From the NCBI GenBank assembly GCA_964006375.1, contig OZ023262.1, forward strand, positions 196,045,907 to 196,109,906: a stretch of 64,000 bases of DNA, read 5' to 3'. The notes under the pieces were generated by a model, which was given only the letters and a program-made list of their open reading frames with translations, was not told the origin of the DNA and made no database searches. The position numbers and the translations under genes were made by a program. Positions 10,751 to 23,404 of the stretch are shown one piece after another (position 1 is the stretch's first letter; every line of letters starts with the position of its first letter). Origin of the DNA: Tillus elongatus (taxonomy: Eukaryota > Arthropoda > Insecta > Coleoptera > Cleridae).

Positions 10751-12146
10751 TCTCTGAAATATGTGTTGTGGTGATTTGGGTGTTCTCAAAGTGTACTTAG
10801 CATTAGCAAATATTATTGATGAAATCCTCACAATTAACGATAAAAAACAAGTTACAGTTTTGGTAGTGCTTGACTACAGTAAAAATTTTGACACGATCAG
10901 TCATGAACTATTGTGCTGGAAGTTACAATATATTGGTTTCAATCATGACGCCGTTCAGTTTAGAGAGAGTTACTTTTCAGATAGGACACAGAGCGTTGTC
11001 TACGGTCGGGATGTGTCAGATTCTTTGAGTTTATTAAAAGGTGTTCCACAGGGCTCAATCTTAGGCCCCCTGTTATTCAATATTTATAGGTTTCTTTTCA
11101 AGAAAAAATAATTTCGAGCAAAATATACTTCTATGCCGATGATACCCAGCTTTACACATTGTTTTCTGCCGAAAATTTCTTAGACGCTATAGTAAGTTTA
11201 AATACCTTGATAAGTTAGTCACGGCAGCAAAGGAGCATGATCTTGCGATAAATGTCAATAAGTATTGCGTACTTTATTTTGGCAGAGAGGTCAGTAGTAA
11301 TATGGTTTGTTCTCAAAATATTAATATTTTGATAGATGAGAGTCGTTTAGAAGTAAACAGTTTAAAATTTTCTGATCACGTTACTAATCTTTGGCCTATT
11401 GAAATATTTTTATAGCCACCGAAATCGCCTCCCAGTGAAAGTAAAAGCTCTCCTGGTAAACTCAGTAATTCCCTAGCGCTTTAACCATGCTGATGTTGTG
11501 TATGAACCTGCCATTGACAGTTGGGATCGGCAAATAATAGAAAAGGTTCAGAAGTCATGTTTACGGTTCATCATTAATCTAAAACGAACAAATCGTGTTT
11601 CCTATAAGTAAAAGAATTATATTGGCTGAATATGACGTATTGCTGGAAAGTACATCTTCTTTGCTTAACTTACAAGATTGTCTTCGAGGCGATGCCTGAT
11701 TACCTACATCAGAAGCTGTGTTTTCGGAGACAAATACAATCGCTCAATACAAGACTCGATCACTTGTTTGCCATACCTTAATATTATACGAGCCAATATC
11801 GGGGCTCTTTCTCCTATGTTGCTCCACATCTGTATAATAAAATACCTTTTGAACATAAATTATGTTCTCTGGCAGCGTTTCGGAGATATGTTACAGATTT
11901 CTATAAAAATAGTCAGTTTGCGTAGTGTACTTATAGTAAATCGTGTTCATATTCAAGAATTACTTCCTTTCAGCTAAATTTAAGGCACACAATTGTCAAT
12001 GTTTTTGTTGTTACATTGTTTTGTTGTTGTTTTGCGTACTAAGGCATTTATAATTTATTTATTTTGTAATTTCTACATTTTAAGTTATATTTTAAGAGTT
12101 AAGTGGAAGAACATTGTAAAATTAACTTTGCCCTAATAAAGACCTC

Positions 12147-12149
<3 letters not shown>

Positions 12150-12207
<58 letters not shown>
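12150..12207. repeat. (ATT)n tail of the decayed LINE
   Basis: About 19 ATT units directly follow AATAAAGACCTCG and form the simple-repeat 3' tail of the LINE. Confidence 0.8.
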
Positions 12208-12211
<4 letters not shown>

Positions 12212-12214
12212 TTA

Positions 12215-13017
12215 TGTAGTATTTAAGAAGCGTTCAGTTTTTTGTGAAATATTCTTAGCGTAGCGCTCTCTGACTTCGCCATGGATTCGTTTTAGTGATA
12301 ATATGTCTTGACAAGGAATATTATTTTATCCTACCAACTGAACACATGTGGAAAACCATTTCTTTGTTAAAAAATGCAGTATTCTACCGTGTCCTCTTCA
12401 CCGCGGAAGATACATCTGCTCCCATTCCCGTCTAACTTTCTTATGTGTTTGGTGTAGGATGTGAAGTATTTGTGGCCTGCCTGTAGTTGGTAAGCTAGAC
12501 ATTTATTTCTTCGTGATCGCATTTCATCTAGTCTATCAGATTTGTGATCAATCTTTTTGTCCATTGTCCTTTTTTGTCTTTTGGGGCCATCTTTTATGCG
12601 ACTTTTCCATGGTTCTGCTTCCAGCAGCTAGTTTCTTCTATTCTCACTTCCCCCGCCGCATGTAGGAAACATATATCCTCCTCTAACAGGGCACTATGGG
12701 TACAGCGCCTGTCAAAACCTGAAGTGCCTACGTAGAGATGGTACGGTACCCCCGCACGCCAACTTAGTAGCACTCTGAGCTGCATACTCTCCATTATAAT
12801 TTTATATTCCTCTACCTCTATTGCTCGATGCCATACCGGCGCTCCGTACAGTATAGCAGTATTCCACTGAGTAGTAGCTGTTTTGCTATTATTGGGCCTC
12901 TCACGTTGGGCATTATCCTATTACTGCTGCTGTTCTTCTTTCGGACTTATCTTTTGGCCTTCGTACATGTTGACCAAAATTAAGTTTTTCTCCGATTGTT
13001 ATCCGGAGATACACCAC
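12215..13017 (-). pseudogene. R1-like LINE, 3' part (thumb and C-terminal region), minus strand
   Basis: Minus-strand fragments (12594-12794 and 12367-12564) match the R1-like copy at 22500-22930, including the shared DKKID.KSDRLDEMR and a GEEDTVEYCIF end. The reading frame is broken by stops and shifts. Its upstream half lies at 17542-18240 beyond the Foldback-like insertion. Confidence 0.75.
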
Positions 13018-13026
13018 GGTCTTCGC
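13018..13026. repeat. Left 9-bp target duplication of the Foldback-like element
   Basis: GGTCTTCGC here equals 17533-17541. The flanking R1 sequence (GTGTATCT... and ...AAGCGAAGACC) is continuous with the intact counterpart at about 22255-22280 if the insert and one repeat are removed. Confidence 0.75.
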
Positions 13027-13539
13027 ACCAGAGTGAAAACAGCCTCTAAAAGATAGCCTCCAATTTCATCGGGCGAACCGAATCAACCAGCGTCCCACGC
13101 GCAATGCAGTAACCGGGCGGCGTTACACCACGTTACATCTAACACAACTTCACCATCAAATTACATAAGACTAACTGTCATTTAATTTAAAAAATTAATT
13201 GATAAAATATAGACGTAAAACTAAGAGTATGCAATTCCAAAGAAATATTTGTGTGGGTTAAAAGGTGAAAATAATTTAAAAGCACAATTAAATATACCAT
13301 CAAAATTATTGTATTAAAAAACTTCCTGGTGTTAGTTCAGTAAGTAATTTGTAGCAAAAATTTGGGAACCATATAAAAATCGTCACTGAAATATAAAAAC
13401 CATAATATTTACTGCAACCCAACCAAATACATACTATTGTAATCTTGCTTATAGAACTTTTTAGCGTTACCTTACTTATCATTTTTGCAAAGAAAATTTT
13501 GTTAGAGTTAGCGACTTTCATGTGAAAAAATTCACCTAA

Positions 13540-16110
13540 GCATTAAAATCGCAATACTCACAACAACCAAACTAGACATACTATTGTATTCTTCTCACCG
13601 CAACCAAGCTAGACATACTATTGTATTCTTACTTATAGAACTTTTTAACATTGCGTAACTGATCATTTTGAAAAAAGAAAATTTTGTTCAGTTTGAGGCC
13701 TCCATGTAAAAAAATTCACCGCAAATTAAAAATCGCCATAATCACCGCAACCAAACTGGACCTACTATTGTATTCTTACTTATAGAACTTTTTAACATTA
13801 GCAAACTGATTATTTTGCGGAAAGAAAATTTTGTTCAGTTTAGGGCCTTCATGTAAAAAAATTCACCGCAACTTAAAAATCGCAATATTCACAGCAACCA
13901 AACTAGACATACTATTGTATTCTTACTTATGGAACTTTTTAACATTGGGTAACTGATTATTTTGCAAAAAGAAAATTTTGTTCAGTTTGAGGCCTTCATG
14001 TAAAAAAAATTCACCGCAACTTAAAAATGGTACACTTAAATGCAATTGAACTAGGCATACTATTGTATTCTTACTTATGGAACTTTTTAACATTAGCTAA
14101 CTGATAATTTTGCAAAAAGAAAATTTTGTTCAGTTTGGGGCCTTCATGTAAAAAAAATTCACTGCAACTTAAAAATCGCAATATTCGCAGCAACCAAACT
14201 AGACATACTATTGTATTCTTACTAATAGAACTTTTTAACATTGGGTAACTGATAATTTTGCAAAAAGAAAATTTTGTTCAGTTTGGGGCCTTCATGTAAA
14301 AAAATTCACCGCCACTTTAAAATCGCAATATTCGCAGCAACCAAACTAGACACAGTATTGTATTCTTACTTATGGATCTTCTTAACATTGGGTAACTAAT
14401 TATTTTGCAAAACGAAAATTTTGTTCAGTTTGGGGCCTTCATGTAAAAAAATTCACCGCAACTTAAAAATCGCAATATTCGCAGCAACCAAACTACACAT
14501 ACTATTGTATTCTTACTCATAGGCCTTTTTAACATTGGGTAACTGATCATTTTGCAAAAAGAAAATTTTGTTCAGTTTGGGGTCTTCATGTAAAAAAAAA
14601 TCACGGCAACTTAAAAATCGCAAAATTCACAGCAACCAAACTAGACATACTATTGTATTCTTATTAATAGAACTTTTTAACATTAGCTAACTGATCATTT
14701 TCAAAAAGAAAATTTTGTTCAGTCTGGGGCCTTCATGTAAAAAAATCATCGCAACTTAAAAATCGCACTATTCGCAGCAACCAAACTAGACATACTATTG
14801 TATTCTTACTTATGAAACTTTTCAACATTGGCTAACTGATCATTTTGCAAAAAGAAAATTATGTTCAGTTTGGGGCCTTCATGTAAAAAAAATTCACCGC
14901 AACTTAAAAATCGCAATATTCGCAGCAACCAAACTAGACATACTATTGTATTCTTACTAATAGAACTTTTTAACATTGGGTAACAGATTATTTTGCAAAA
15001 AGAAAATTTTGTTCAGTTTGGGGCCTTCATGTGAAAAAATTCACGGCAACTTAAAAATCGCAATGTTCACAGCAATCAAACTAGACATACTATTGTATTC
15101 TTACTTATGGAACTTTTTAAAATTAGCTAACTGATCATTTTTCAAAAAGAAAATTTTGTTCAGTCTGGGGCCTTCATGTAAAAAAATTCACCGCAACCAA
15201 AAAATCGCACTATTCACCGCAACTAAACTAGGCATACTATTGTATTTTTACCTATAGAACTTTTTAACATTGGGTAACTGATCATTTTGCAAAAAGAAAA
15301 TTTTGTTCAGTTTGGGCCTTCCTGTAAAAAAATTCACCGCAACTTAAAAATCGCAATATTTGCAGCAACCAAACTAGACATACTATTGTATTCTTACTCA
15401 TAGACCTTTTTAACACTGGCTTTCTGATCATTTTGCAAAAAGAAAATTTTGTTCAGTTTGGGGCCTTCATGTAAATAAATTCACCGCAACTTACAAATCG
15501 CAATATTCGCAGCAACCAAACTAGACATACTATTGTATTCTTACTAATATAACTTTTTAACATTGGGTAACTGATCATTTTGCAGAAAGAAAATTTTGTT
15601 CAGTTTGGGGTCTTCATGTAAAAAAAAATCACGGCAACTTAAAAATCGCAATATTCACAGCAACCAAACTAGACATACTATTGTATTCTTACTTATGAAA
15701 CTTTTCAACATTGGCTAACTGATTATTTTGCAAAAAGAAAATTTTGTTCAGTTTGGGGCCTTCATGTAAAAAAATTCACCGCAACTTAAAAATCGCAATA
15801 TTCGCAGCAACCAAACCAGACATACTATTGTATTCTTACTCATAGGCCTTTTTAACATTGGGTAACTGATCATTTTGCAAAAAGAAAATTTTGTTCAGTT
15901 TGGGGTCTTCATGTAAAAAAAAATCACGGCCACTTAAAAATCGCAATATTCACAGCAACCAAACTAGACATACTATTGTATTCTTACTAATAGAACTTTT
16001 TAACATTGGGTAACTGATTATTTTGCAAAAAGAAAATTTTGTTCAGTTTGGGGCCTTCATGTAAAAAAATTCTCCGCAACTTAAAAATCGCAATATTCGC
16101 AGCAACCAGA
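13540..16110 (+). repeat. Tandem array of a ~150-bp unit (left arm)
   Basis: Each unit contains AGCAACCAAACTAGACATAC, TATTGTATTCTTACT, AACTTTTTAACATTGGG, AGAAAATTTTGTTCAGTTTG and GCCTTCATGTAAAAAAATTC. Units differ at scattered positions such as ACTTATAG versus ACTAATAG and GGGTAACTGAT versus GCTAACTGAT. The first two or so units are shorter or more diverged. Confidence 0.9.
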
Positions 16111-17010
16111 CTATTTTTTTTACATGAAGGCCTCAAACTCAACAAAACTTTCTTTTTGCAAAAAATTTGTTACCCAATGTTAAAAAGTTCTATTAGTAAG
16201 AATACAATAGTATGTGTAGTTTGGTTGCTGCGAATATTGCGATTTTTAAGTTGCGGTGAATTTTTTTTTACATGAAGGCCCCAAACTGAACAAAATTTTC
16301 TTTTTGCAAAATGATCAGTTAGCCAATGTTGAAAAGTTTCATAAGTAAGAATACAATAGTATGCCTAGTTTGGTTGCAATGCATAGTGCGATTTTTAAGT
16401 TGCGGTGAATTTTTTCACATGAAGGCCCCAAACTGAACAAAATTTTCTTTTTGCAAAATAATCTGTTACCCAATGTTAAAAAGTTCTATTAGTAAGAATA
16501 CAATAGTATGTCTAGTTTGGTTGCTGCGAATATTGCGATTTTTAAGTTGCGGTGAATTTTTTTGCACGAAGGCCCCAAACTGAACATAATTTTCTTTTTG
16601 CAAAATGATCAGTTAGCCAATGTTGAAAAGTTTCATAAGTAAGAATACAATAGTATGCCTAGTTGCAATGCATAGTGCGATTTTTAAGTTGCGGTGAATT
16701 TTTTCACATGAAGGCCCCAAACTGAACAAAATTTTCTTCTTGCAAAATGATCAGTTAGCTAATGTTAAAAAGTTCTATTAATAAGAATACAATAGTATGT
16801 CTAGTTTGATTGCTGTGAATATTGCGATTTTTTAGTTTCCATGATTTTTTTTACATGAAGGCCCCAAACTGAACAAAATTTTCTTTTTGCAAAATGATCA
16901 GTTAGCCAATGTTGAAAAGTTTCATAAGTAAGAATACAATAGTATGTCTAGTTTGGTTGCGGTGAGAATAATACAATATTATGTCTAGTTTGGTTGCTGT
17001 GAGTATTGCG
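16111..17010 (-). repeat. Inverted tandem array of the same ~150-bp unit (right arm)
   Basis: Orientation flips at about 16111, where a unit breaks off within CAGCAACCAGACT and the sequence continues with TTTTTTACATGAAGGCC on the opposite strand. Only about six units follow, against about seventeen on the left. Confidence 0.9.
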
Positions 17011-17532
17011 ATTTTAATGCTTAGGTGAATTTTTTCACATGAAAGTCGCTAACTTTAACAAAATTTTCTTTGCAAAAATGATAAGTAAGGTAACGCTAAA
17101 AAGTTCTATAAGCAAGATTACAATAGTATGTATTTGGTTGGGTTGCAGTAAATATTACGATTTTTATATTTCGGTGACGATTTTTATATGGTTGTTCCCA
17201 AATTTTTGCTACAAATGATTTACTGAACTAACCCCAGAAAGTTTTTTAATAAAATAATTTTGATGGTATAATTGTGCTTTGAAATTATTTTCAACTTTTA
17301 ACCCACACAAATATTTCTTTGGAATTGCATACCCTTAGTTTTACGTCTATATTTTATCAATTAATTTTTTAAATTAAATGACAGTTAGTCTTATGCAATT
17401 TGATGGTGAAGTTGTGTTAGATGTAACGTGGTGTAACGCCGCCCGGTTACTGCGATGCGCGTGAGACGCTGGTTGATTCGGTTCGCCCGATGAAATTGGA
17501 GGCTATCTTTTAGAGGCTGTTTTTACACCGGT

Positions 17533-17541
17533 GGTCTTCGC
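17533..17541. repeat. Right 9-bp target duplication of the Foldback-like element
   Basis: GGTCTTCGC, identical to 13018-13026. Confidence 0.75.
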
Positions 17542-18240
17542 TAGTCTTATCATGGTGTCCATTAAGCGAAACAAAAAATCACCACTGATTTATTTTAGGA
17601 GACCTTTATAAGATGAACGCGTCTGTCTATTCAAGGGCAAGCTGGCATTCTTAGGCCGTCATCCATCTATCCACTTTTCTCAACGTAAGTTGGTCTTGTC
17701 CTGTTGCATTTACTGGAACTGACAAGTCATCAGCATAACTAACCAGAGTAACTCCTTTAACCATTTTAGCTTGAGGATTCCATCATAAAGTATAATCCAA
17801 AGAATAGGTGCCAGGATGGATCCTAGCGGGTCTCCTCTGGTGACAACCAACGTCACTCCCCTCGAAATGCTGATCTTTTTGTATGAGAGGTAACTGCTTA
17901 TGATGTTTATCACATACTCAGCGATGTTTTCTTTTTAGTTCTTCTATAATTTTGCCACAGGTAGCAGTGCTAAAAGCATTCTTCACGTAGAGACTGATCA
18001 ATGTACACCATTTCTCGTTTCTGTTTTTTGCGACTTGCGTGGCGTATCTTGCAGTATGTATTGTGGATCTTCTGAAAAAAATCTTCGCTCTCAAAATACC
18101 TCTTCTGTTTCTTTCTCTTTTTCTAGCCTGACTTTATTTAAGTGTTCTAGTAGGTTTCTTAGCGTACCCAGTAGGCATAAGGGCGTGAAAGATGACGACA
18201 GCTCTAAGGGCTTACCATTTTTTCAAAGTTACTAGTAATA
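17542..18240 (-). pseudogene. R1-like LINE, reverse-transcriptase part, minus strand
   Basis: Read on the minus strand, this matches the copy at 21600-22260: fingers around 18100-18230, then SISRGVTLVVTRGDPLGSIL (17710-17913), equivalent to the GVQQGSIL block, then the YADD-region remnant. It holds stops and frameshifts. It is the 5' portion of the element whose 3' end lies at 12215-13017. Confidence 0.75.
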
Positions 18241-18249
18241 TTAGTAGTA

Positions 18250-19370
18250 GTAGTGGTAGATTTTTTTTGGAGAGGAAAAACCGCTTGGCGAAGAATGCTG
18301 GCTCATAGGCTTCTAATGCATCACACAATGTCGGGTTCTACTCCAACTAAAACCCCTCTGGTTTTGCCTTCGGGCTAGGCCGTTTTACCATTTTCTGATA
18401 TCCACAGGCGGCTACAGGTCGGTTCGTCGTTATTTCTGTCTCTCATATGCGGATATTCCGCTGGTGTCCCGCGTTTCCTTCCAGTTTCTTTTGTTTAAGA
18501 ATATCGACTATCATATTATGAAGTATATCCCAGTTTGCCCTAGATGCAGTCATTTTTGGGATCATATTTCCTGTAGTCAACTTAATTCTTATTTTCCTCT
18601 CTACTTCTTCTCTTAAATCGCGCCATCTCGGATACTCAAAAATCATATGCTCAATCCAATCCACGCTATTTACACAATACACATAAAGCTAAGCTGTATC
18701 GAGTCCCATTCTCTTAGTATATGAGCCGAAAGATCCATGGCCCGTAAGTATCTGTGTCAGCCAGAAGTCCTATTTAGGATGCTCGCACCTCACACATGCT
18801 GTCAGGTCACCTATTAAAGACTTTGTCCACTTTCCTTTTTCAGTGTGCGATCTCTTATATCGGCTTTGTCGGCTTGGTCAACTTGGTGGATTTGTACGTA
18901 TGTGTAGCTTAATGGGAATGATTCCGGAAATCACCTTTAAAGCTTTTGTTGACACCGTTCCGTAGGCCGAAGCAAGGCGTAGCAGATCTGTCGCTGAACT
19001 TCCTCCAGCGTTTCCCTATATCGTCTAAATTTGAGAATGCCATTCCCGATTGGTGCGCCATAAAGCACAATATTGTGAATCATGACGCCCAGAACTGCCC
19101 TCTTCGAGTTCCTAGGGCCCCCCATATTTGACAACAGTCTTGTTAGAATGGACACTCTGGTTTCGGCTTTTTTACCGTTTCCACTACGTGCTGTCTAAAC
19201 GTTCTTTCCTGGTCTTGATATATTATTAAGTATTTCACGATGGTTTTTGTTTTTTGCGAGCCTCTTAAGTTAAATCAGATGTTACCGCGGTCTATTATAC
19301 CTTTTATAATCAACGTCTTTGTTTTATTTGGTTTCAATTCCAATTTGTGGTTAACTAGCCACTCTGGAAA
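18250..19370 (-). pseudogene. Second R1-like LINE 3' fragment, minus strand
   Basis: Minus-strand pieces at 18937-19155 (NIVLYGAPIG, thumb region) and 18443-18682 (VNSVDWIEHMIFEYPRW, C-terminal Cys/His region) belong to an R1-type LINE. The 3' end is at a CTA-trinucleotide tail (about 18236-18260). Frames are broken. Confidence 0.65.
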
Positions 19371-19585
19371 AGGATGAAAGTATGAAGGAGAGAGATCTGA
19401 TGAACAGCACGAGCGACATCAAACTCCTAATCCTAGCATCATTTGGAAAAGAAGAGAAGACAGCCCTCAACCGTAAATATATATCATGGCGAATCGTTCC
19501 AGGGTGTACAGACGGTTCGTAAGGGCCTCTTGAGACACCTGCGGGTGGCCAACGTCCTAATAAAAAAAAATTAGTAGTAGTAGTT
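19371..19585 (+). mobile_element. 3' UTR and (AGT)n tail of a third R1-like LINE
   Basis: A non-coding stretch ends in AATAAAAAAAAATTAGTAGTAGTAG, the same kind of tail as the copy ending at 23300. It appears to be a severely 5'-truncated insertion. Confidence 0.5.
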
Positions 19586-19589
19586 AAAA

Positions 19590-22500
19590 AGTTAAAAGCA
19601 AAGTAGACATAAAAGAGATGGAGATAACCATAAGACAAATAAGGCAAACAATGAGTGGGAAACTACGCGTCGTCATGGATGAAGACAAGACGAATGCGGA
19701 AGCACTATGTAGGGAAATGACAAGCAAGATAGACGGTTTCAAGGTGGGCTTAAGAAAATCCACAAGTACCTTGCACATAACTAACATCGATGAAGACAAA
19801 ACGAAGAAGGACATAGTTGCAGCCATCAGAGAAGCCGTAGAAGTGAAATAAGACGTTATACCGGTAATATCTTTATAAGACCGGGGGGACGAGAAAGCCA
19901 AGTAGCTACGTTCACAGTCGACAAAAGTGTAGCCACCCAGTTGCTGATACAAAGACATATTAAGGTGGGCTGGGCTGCTTGCCAAATCAGACAGAGAGAG
20001 AGAGAGAGAGAGAGAGTGAACCTTAGAAGGTGTTATATATGTTTAGAATTTGGTAACACGATGGTGGAATGTCCAAATACAGATAGGTCGGACGAATGTA
20101 TGAACTGTGGGAAGAAAGACCACAAGGCAAAAGAGTGCAGACACTGCTTGCTGTCTAAAATGTAGAGAGAATGGACATATAATGGATACGACAAAATGTC
20201 TAGACTTCCGCAAGCTGATAAGCGAGAGAACACAGAGAGGTACAAAAAAAGACACAATAAAAATCCTACAAGCCAACACTAATAGGTCCTCGGGTGGTCG
20301 TGATATGCTACAAGTTCAAGCTAAGAAATCCAGAATCGATGTCATGGTAGTGAGTGAACCAAATAAGACAATAATTCAAAGACAGGGCTGAATAACTGAT
20401 ACCAAAGGAGATGTTGCCCTATTCGTAAAAACATAAACCTAAAGGTAAAAAGCACGAAGAGTAGGGCAGGCTTTGTCATGTTATACCCGGAGTAGTGCGT
20501 TCTCGTGGAATGCTACATATCTCCTAATATTGGAGTGGCTTGTGTCGTGAGTCACCTAGAAGAAATAGCTAATGAAATAACCCCAAGCGTTGAGAATATG
20601 TGATACTTGGAGACTTGAACGCAGTCAGCAGAATGGAGATCACCTGTGGCTGATCAAATGTGCCTGATCCTACAAGATTGGATGGTTAAACAATATTTGG
20701 TAGTGCTAAATAGAGGAACCACTCCCATATTTAAAAGAGGTAACTCACAGTCATTCATTGACATCACATGTGCCACCACAAGATTGGCGAAAAACTCCGG
20801 AACTGGAAAGGCCAAGACATCGAGACATTGAGTGAGCACGCACACATAACATTTGATGTCCACGAGCGGAAACAATAGCGCAACACCGAGGGCACTATTA
20901 AGAAAAGGCTACTAAATATAGTAAGGCTCCGAAAGTTGTTAGTAAGGTACCTTGTGCATATGGAACAGACAGACGGCTGGGCAGGCTTGACGATCAAATT
21001 GAAAATAGCGGTGGATCAGAGCTGGGTGGTCACACGCAAGAACCAAAGTGAAGTGCCATACTGGTAGAGAACAGAAATAGGAGAAAAGAGAAACGAATAT
21101 ATGAGAGCTAGAAGACAACTGACTCGTTCCAGAAGAAGGTCCCCTCCCAGCCAGCAGTTATAGAAGCAACTAAGTTGCACAAAAAGAAGAGGAAATAGCT
21201 AAAATGGATGATAATAGATTTTAGGAAGAAACTATTGGGCAGCCCTGTGCGAGAAACCGAACGAAGACATCTCGCCCTCCGAGATACGGGTTGTAATTAA
21301 ACAGTGCGAACGCCGAACCCCACCATATAACCTTACCAAGTCAGCCAGAAGATGAATTATAGATGACTTCTTCCCCAGACGATCAGACTACGGGGAAACG
21401 AATGCGTAGCGGGGATAGATGAGTTTACGCAAGAAGAGTTGACGGCAGCAGCTAAAAATGAGATCCTGCATGGCTCCCGGCACAGACGGGATACCAGAGG
21501 AGACCATTAAAGAGGTGGCTCAAGTAGCTCCACAGATGCTGCTAAAAGTGATAAATAAACTACTCCAGACACAAGAGTTTCCCATGGAGTGGAAAATAGC
21601 AAAGGTTGTGTTGCTTTGGAAAAACAGTACGCCCTTAGAGCTAGCGTCATCCTTCACACCTCCATGCCTGCTGGATATGCTAGGAAAACTACTAGAACAC
21701 TTGATCAAAGTTAGACTAGAAAAGCAAATAGAAGTAGGGGAGGGATTTTCAGAGTGCCAGTTTGGTTTCCGAAAGGGACGATCCACAATACATGCTGCAA
21801 GATATGTCACACAAGACCAAAAAAACACAAGTGAGAAATGGTGTGCATTGATCACTCTCGATGTGAAAAATGCTCCCAACTCTGATAGCTAGGGCAAAAT
21901 CATAGAAGAACTGAAAAGAAGAAACATCGCTGAATACCTGATAAACATCACAAGCAGTTACTCTTCATACAGAAAGACCCGCATTGCGAGGGGAGAGACG
22001 ATGGCTGTTACCACGGGAGTCCAGCAAGGATCCATACTGAGACATATCCTTTGGAATATAATCTATGATATAATCTTCAAACTAAAAATGGTTGAAGGAG
22101 TGACTCCGGTTGGTTATGCCGATGACCTAGCAGTCCTAGTAGAGGCGTCAGAACAAGACACACTTAGGTTTCGAGTGAACGAAACCTTAAGAAGAGTGGA
22201 CAGATGACTGACGGCCAAAGACAGAGGCGGTCATCATAAAGGGACCCAAAAACCAAAGCGAAGACCCTAGTGTATCTAGGAATAACCATCCGCGAGGCAC
22301 TCCATTTTGGCCAGCACGTACAAATGGCAAAAGTAAAGGCTGAAAGAAGAGCAGCAGCACTAAGTAGGATAATGCCCAATGTGGGAGACCCAATATCAGA
22401 AAAACGGCTTCTGTTTAGCGGAGTAGTGTACTCAATTCTACTGTACGGAGCGCCGGTATGGCATCAAACAATAGAGATACAAAAATATAAAATGACGGTG

Positions 22501-23300
22501 GAGAGCATGAAGTGCAGAGTGTTTTTAGGGTTGCGTGCGGGTTCCGTACCATCGCTCAATTCAGGTGTTGACGGGCGTCGTACCCATAGACCTGTTAGTG
22601 GAAGCAATATGTTTCCTACATGAGACGAGGGGAGCAAGACCAAAAGAAGCTAAGCTGGCTGCCAGAACCCGAACTATGGAGAAATGACAGCAAAGATGGT
22701 CCCAAAACACTACGAAGGGACAATGGACAAAAAAATTGATTCAAAATCTGACAGGCTCGATGAAATGCGACTACAAAGAAATACATTTCTCGCTCACACA
22801 AATAGTTACAGTCCACGGATACTTCAGATCCTACGCCAAACGCATGGGAAAGTTAGACGAGAACGAGACCATATGCATCTAGTGCGGGGAAGAGGACACG
22901 GTAGAACACTGCATTTTTTGCTTGCCAAAAGTTCAATGAGATGAGAAGTACCACACTTAACTCTGTAGGTATACATAATATCGACGACCTGGTACCAGTA
23001 ATGTTGGAAGACAAGAGCTCATGGAAAAAGGTCATGGAATTTTCCAGACCAGCTATGACCATAATAGAGAGACACAAGAACTGGCGACGCGAAAAAAACA
23101 ATCAACTTTGCCCGAACCCCTAATTGCTTAAGGCGGAGGAAGGAAGTAGAGAAAAAGTGGAAGGAGAAGAAAAGAGATAGCTCTACACACGTGAAGATAT
23201 GTTGCAGAGATAATACCAGTGTGTAATAGAGGGGAGCCACTAGCTTGGTTAGCAGATGCGCCCACTACGCCCTACAATAAAAAAGTAGTAGTAGTAGTAT
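19590..23300 (+). pseudogene. R1-like LINE, near full length but decayed, plus strand
   Basis: Collinear remnants are present. The Gag-like ORF1 is at 19618-20160, with zinc knuckles CYICLEFGNTMVEC and CMNCGKKDHKAKEC. The endonuclease start is at about 20265 (ILQANTNRSS, VVSEPNK; the SEPN block is typical of R1). The reverse transcriptase spans 21458-22210 (GTDGIPEETI, ECQFGFRKGRST, GVQQGSIL, GYADDLAVLV). The thumb (VYSILLYGAPVWH) and a C-terminal Cys/His region at about 22880-22930 follow. A 3' UTR leads to AATAAAAAAGTAGTAGTAGTAG. Numerous stops and frameshifts make it inactive. An (AG)n run lies at 19990-20016. Confidence 0.8.
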
Positions 23301-23404
23301 TAGTTCTTTTAAAATTTTCCATAGTGCACCGCAAACTAATTGTAACACAACTCGGATAAAGTATATTCAAGTTACTGTTGTTAAAACTTAGATGAATCTC
23401 GAGT

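Larger units (their letters stand above)
9871..10798 (+). mobile_element. 5'-truncated Penelope-like element fragment
   Basis: Inserted in the decayed LINE and flanked by the 15-bp direct repeat AGCATTAGCAAATAT at 9856-9870 and 10799-10813. It holds a C-terminal Penelope/GIY-YIG-like coding tail, a non-coding stretch of about 600 bp and a hammerhead-like motif near its 3' end, which is the arrangement reported for Penelope-like elements. Joining the host LINE across the insertion restores its reverse-transcriptase order. Confidence 0.65.
13027..17532. mobile_element. Foldback-like DNA transposon with tandem arrays inside long inverted repeats
   Basis: This is a 4.5-kb non-coding element. The outer inverted repeats of about 510 bp (13027-13540 and 17010-17532) carry a conserved stretch ending in AGCCTCTAAAAGATAGCCTC. 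Inside, a ~150-bp unit is tandemly repeated about 17 times in one orientation (13540-16110) and about 6 times inverted (16111-17010). A 9-bp duplication and tandem repeats inside inverted repeats recall Drosophila FB elements; 9 bp is also usual for Mutator-like elements. No transposase is visible, so it is non-autonomous. The superfamily call is inference. Confidence 0.75.

Noticed and set aside
13540..17010. CRISPR-like array
   Set aside because: The ~150-bp units are contiguous tandem repeats without unique spacers, invert midway, and lie in a eukaryotic transposon context.
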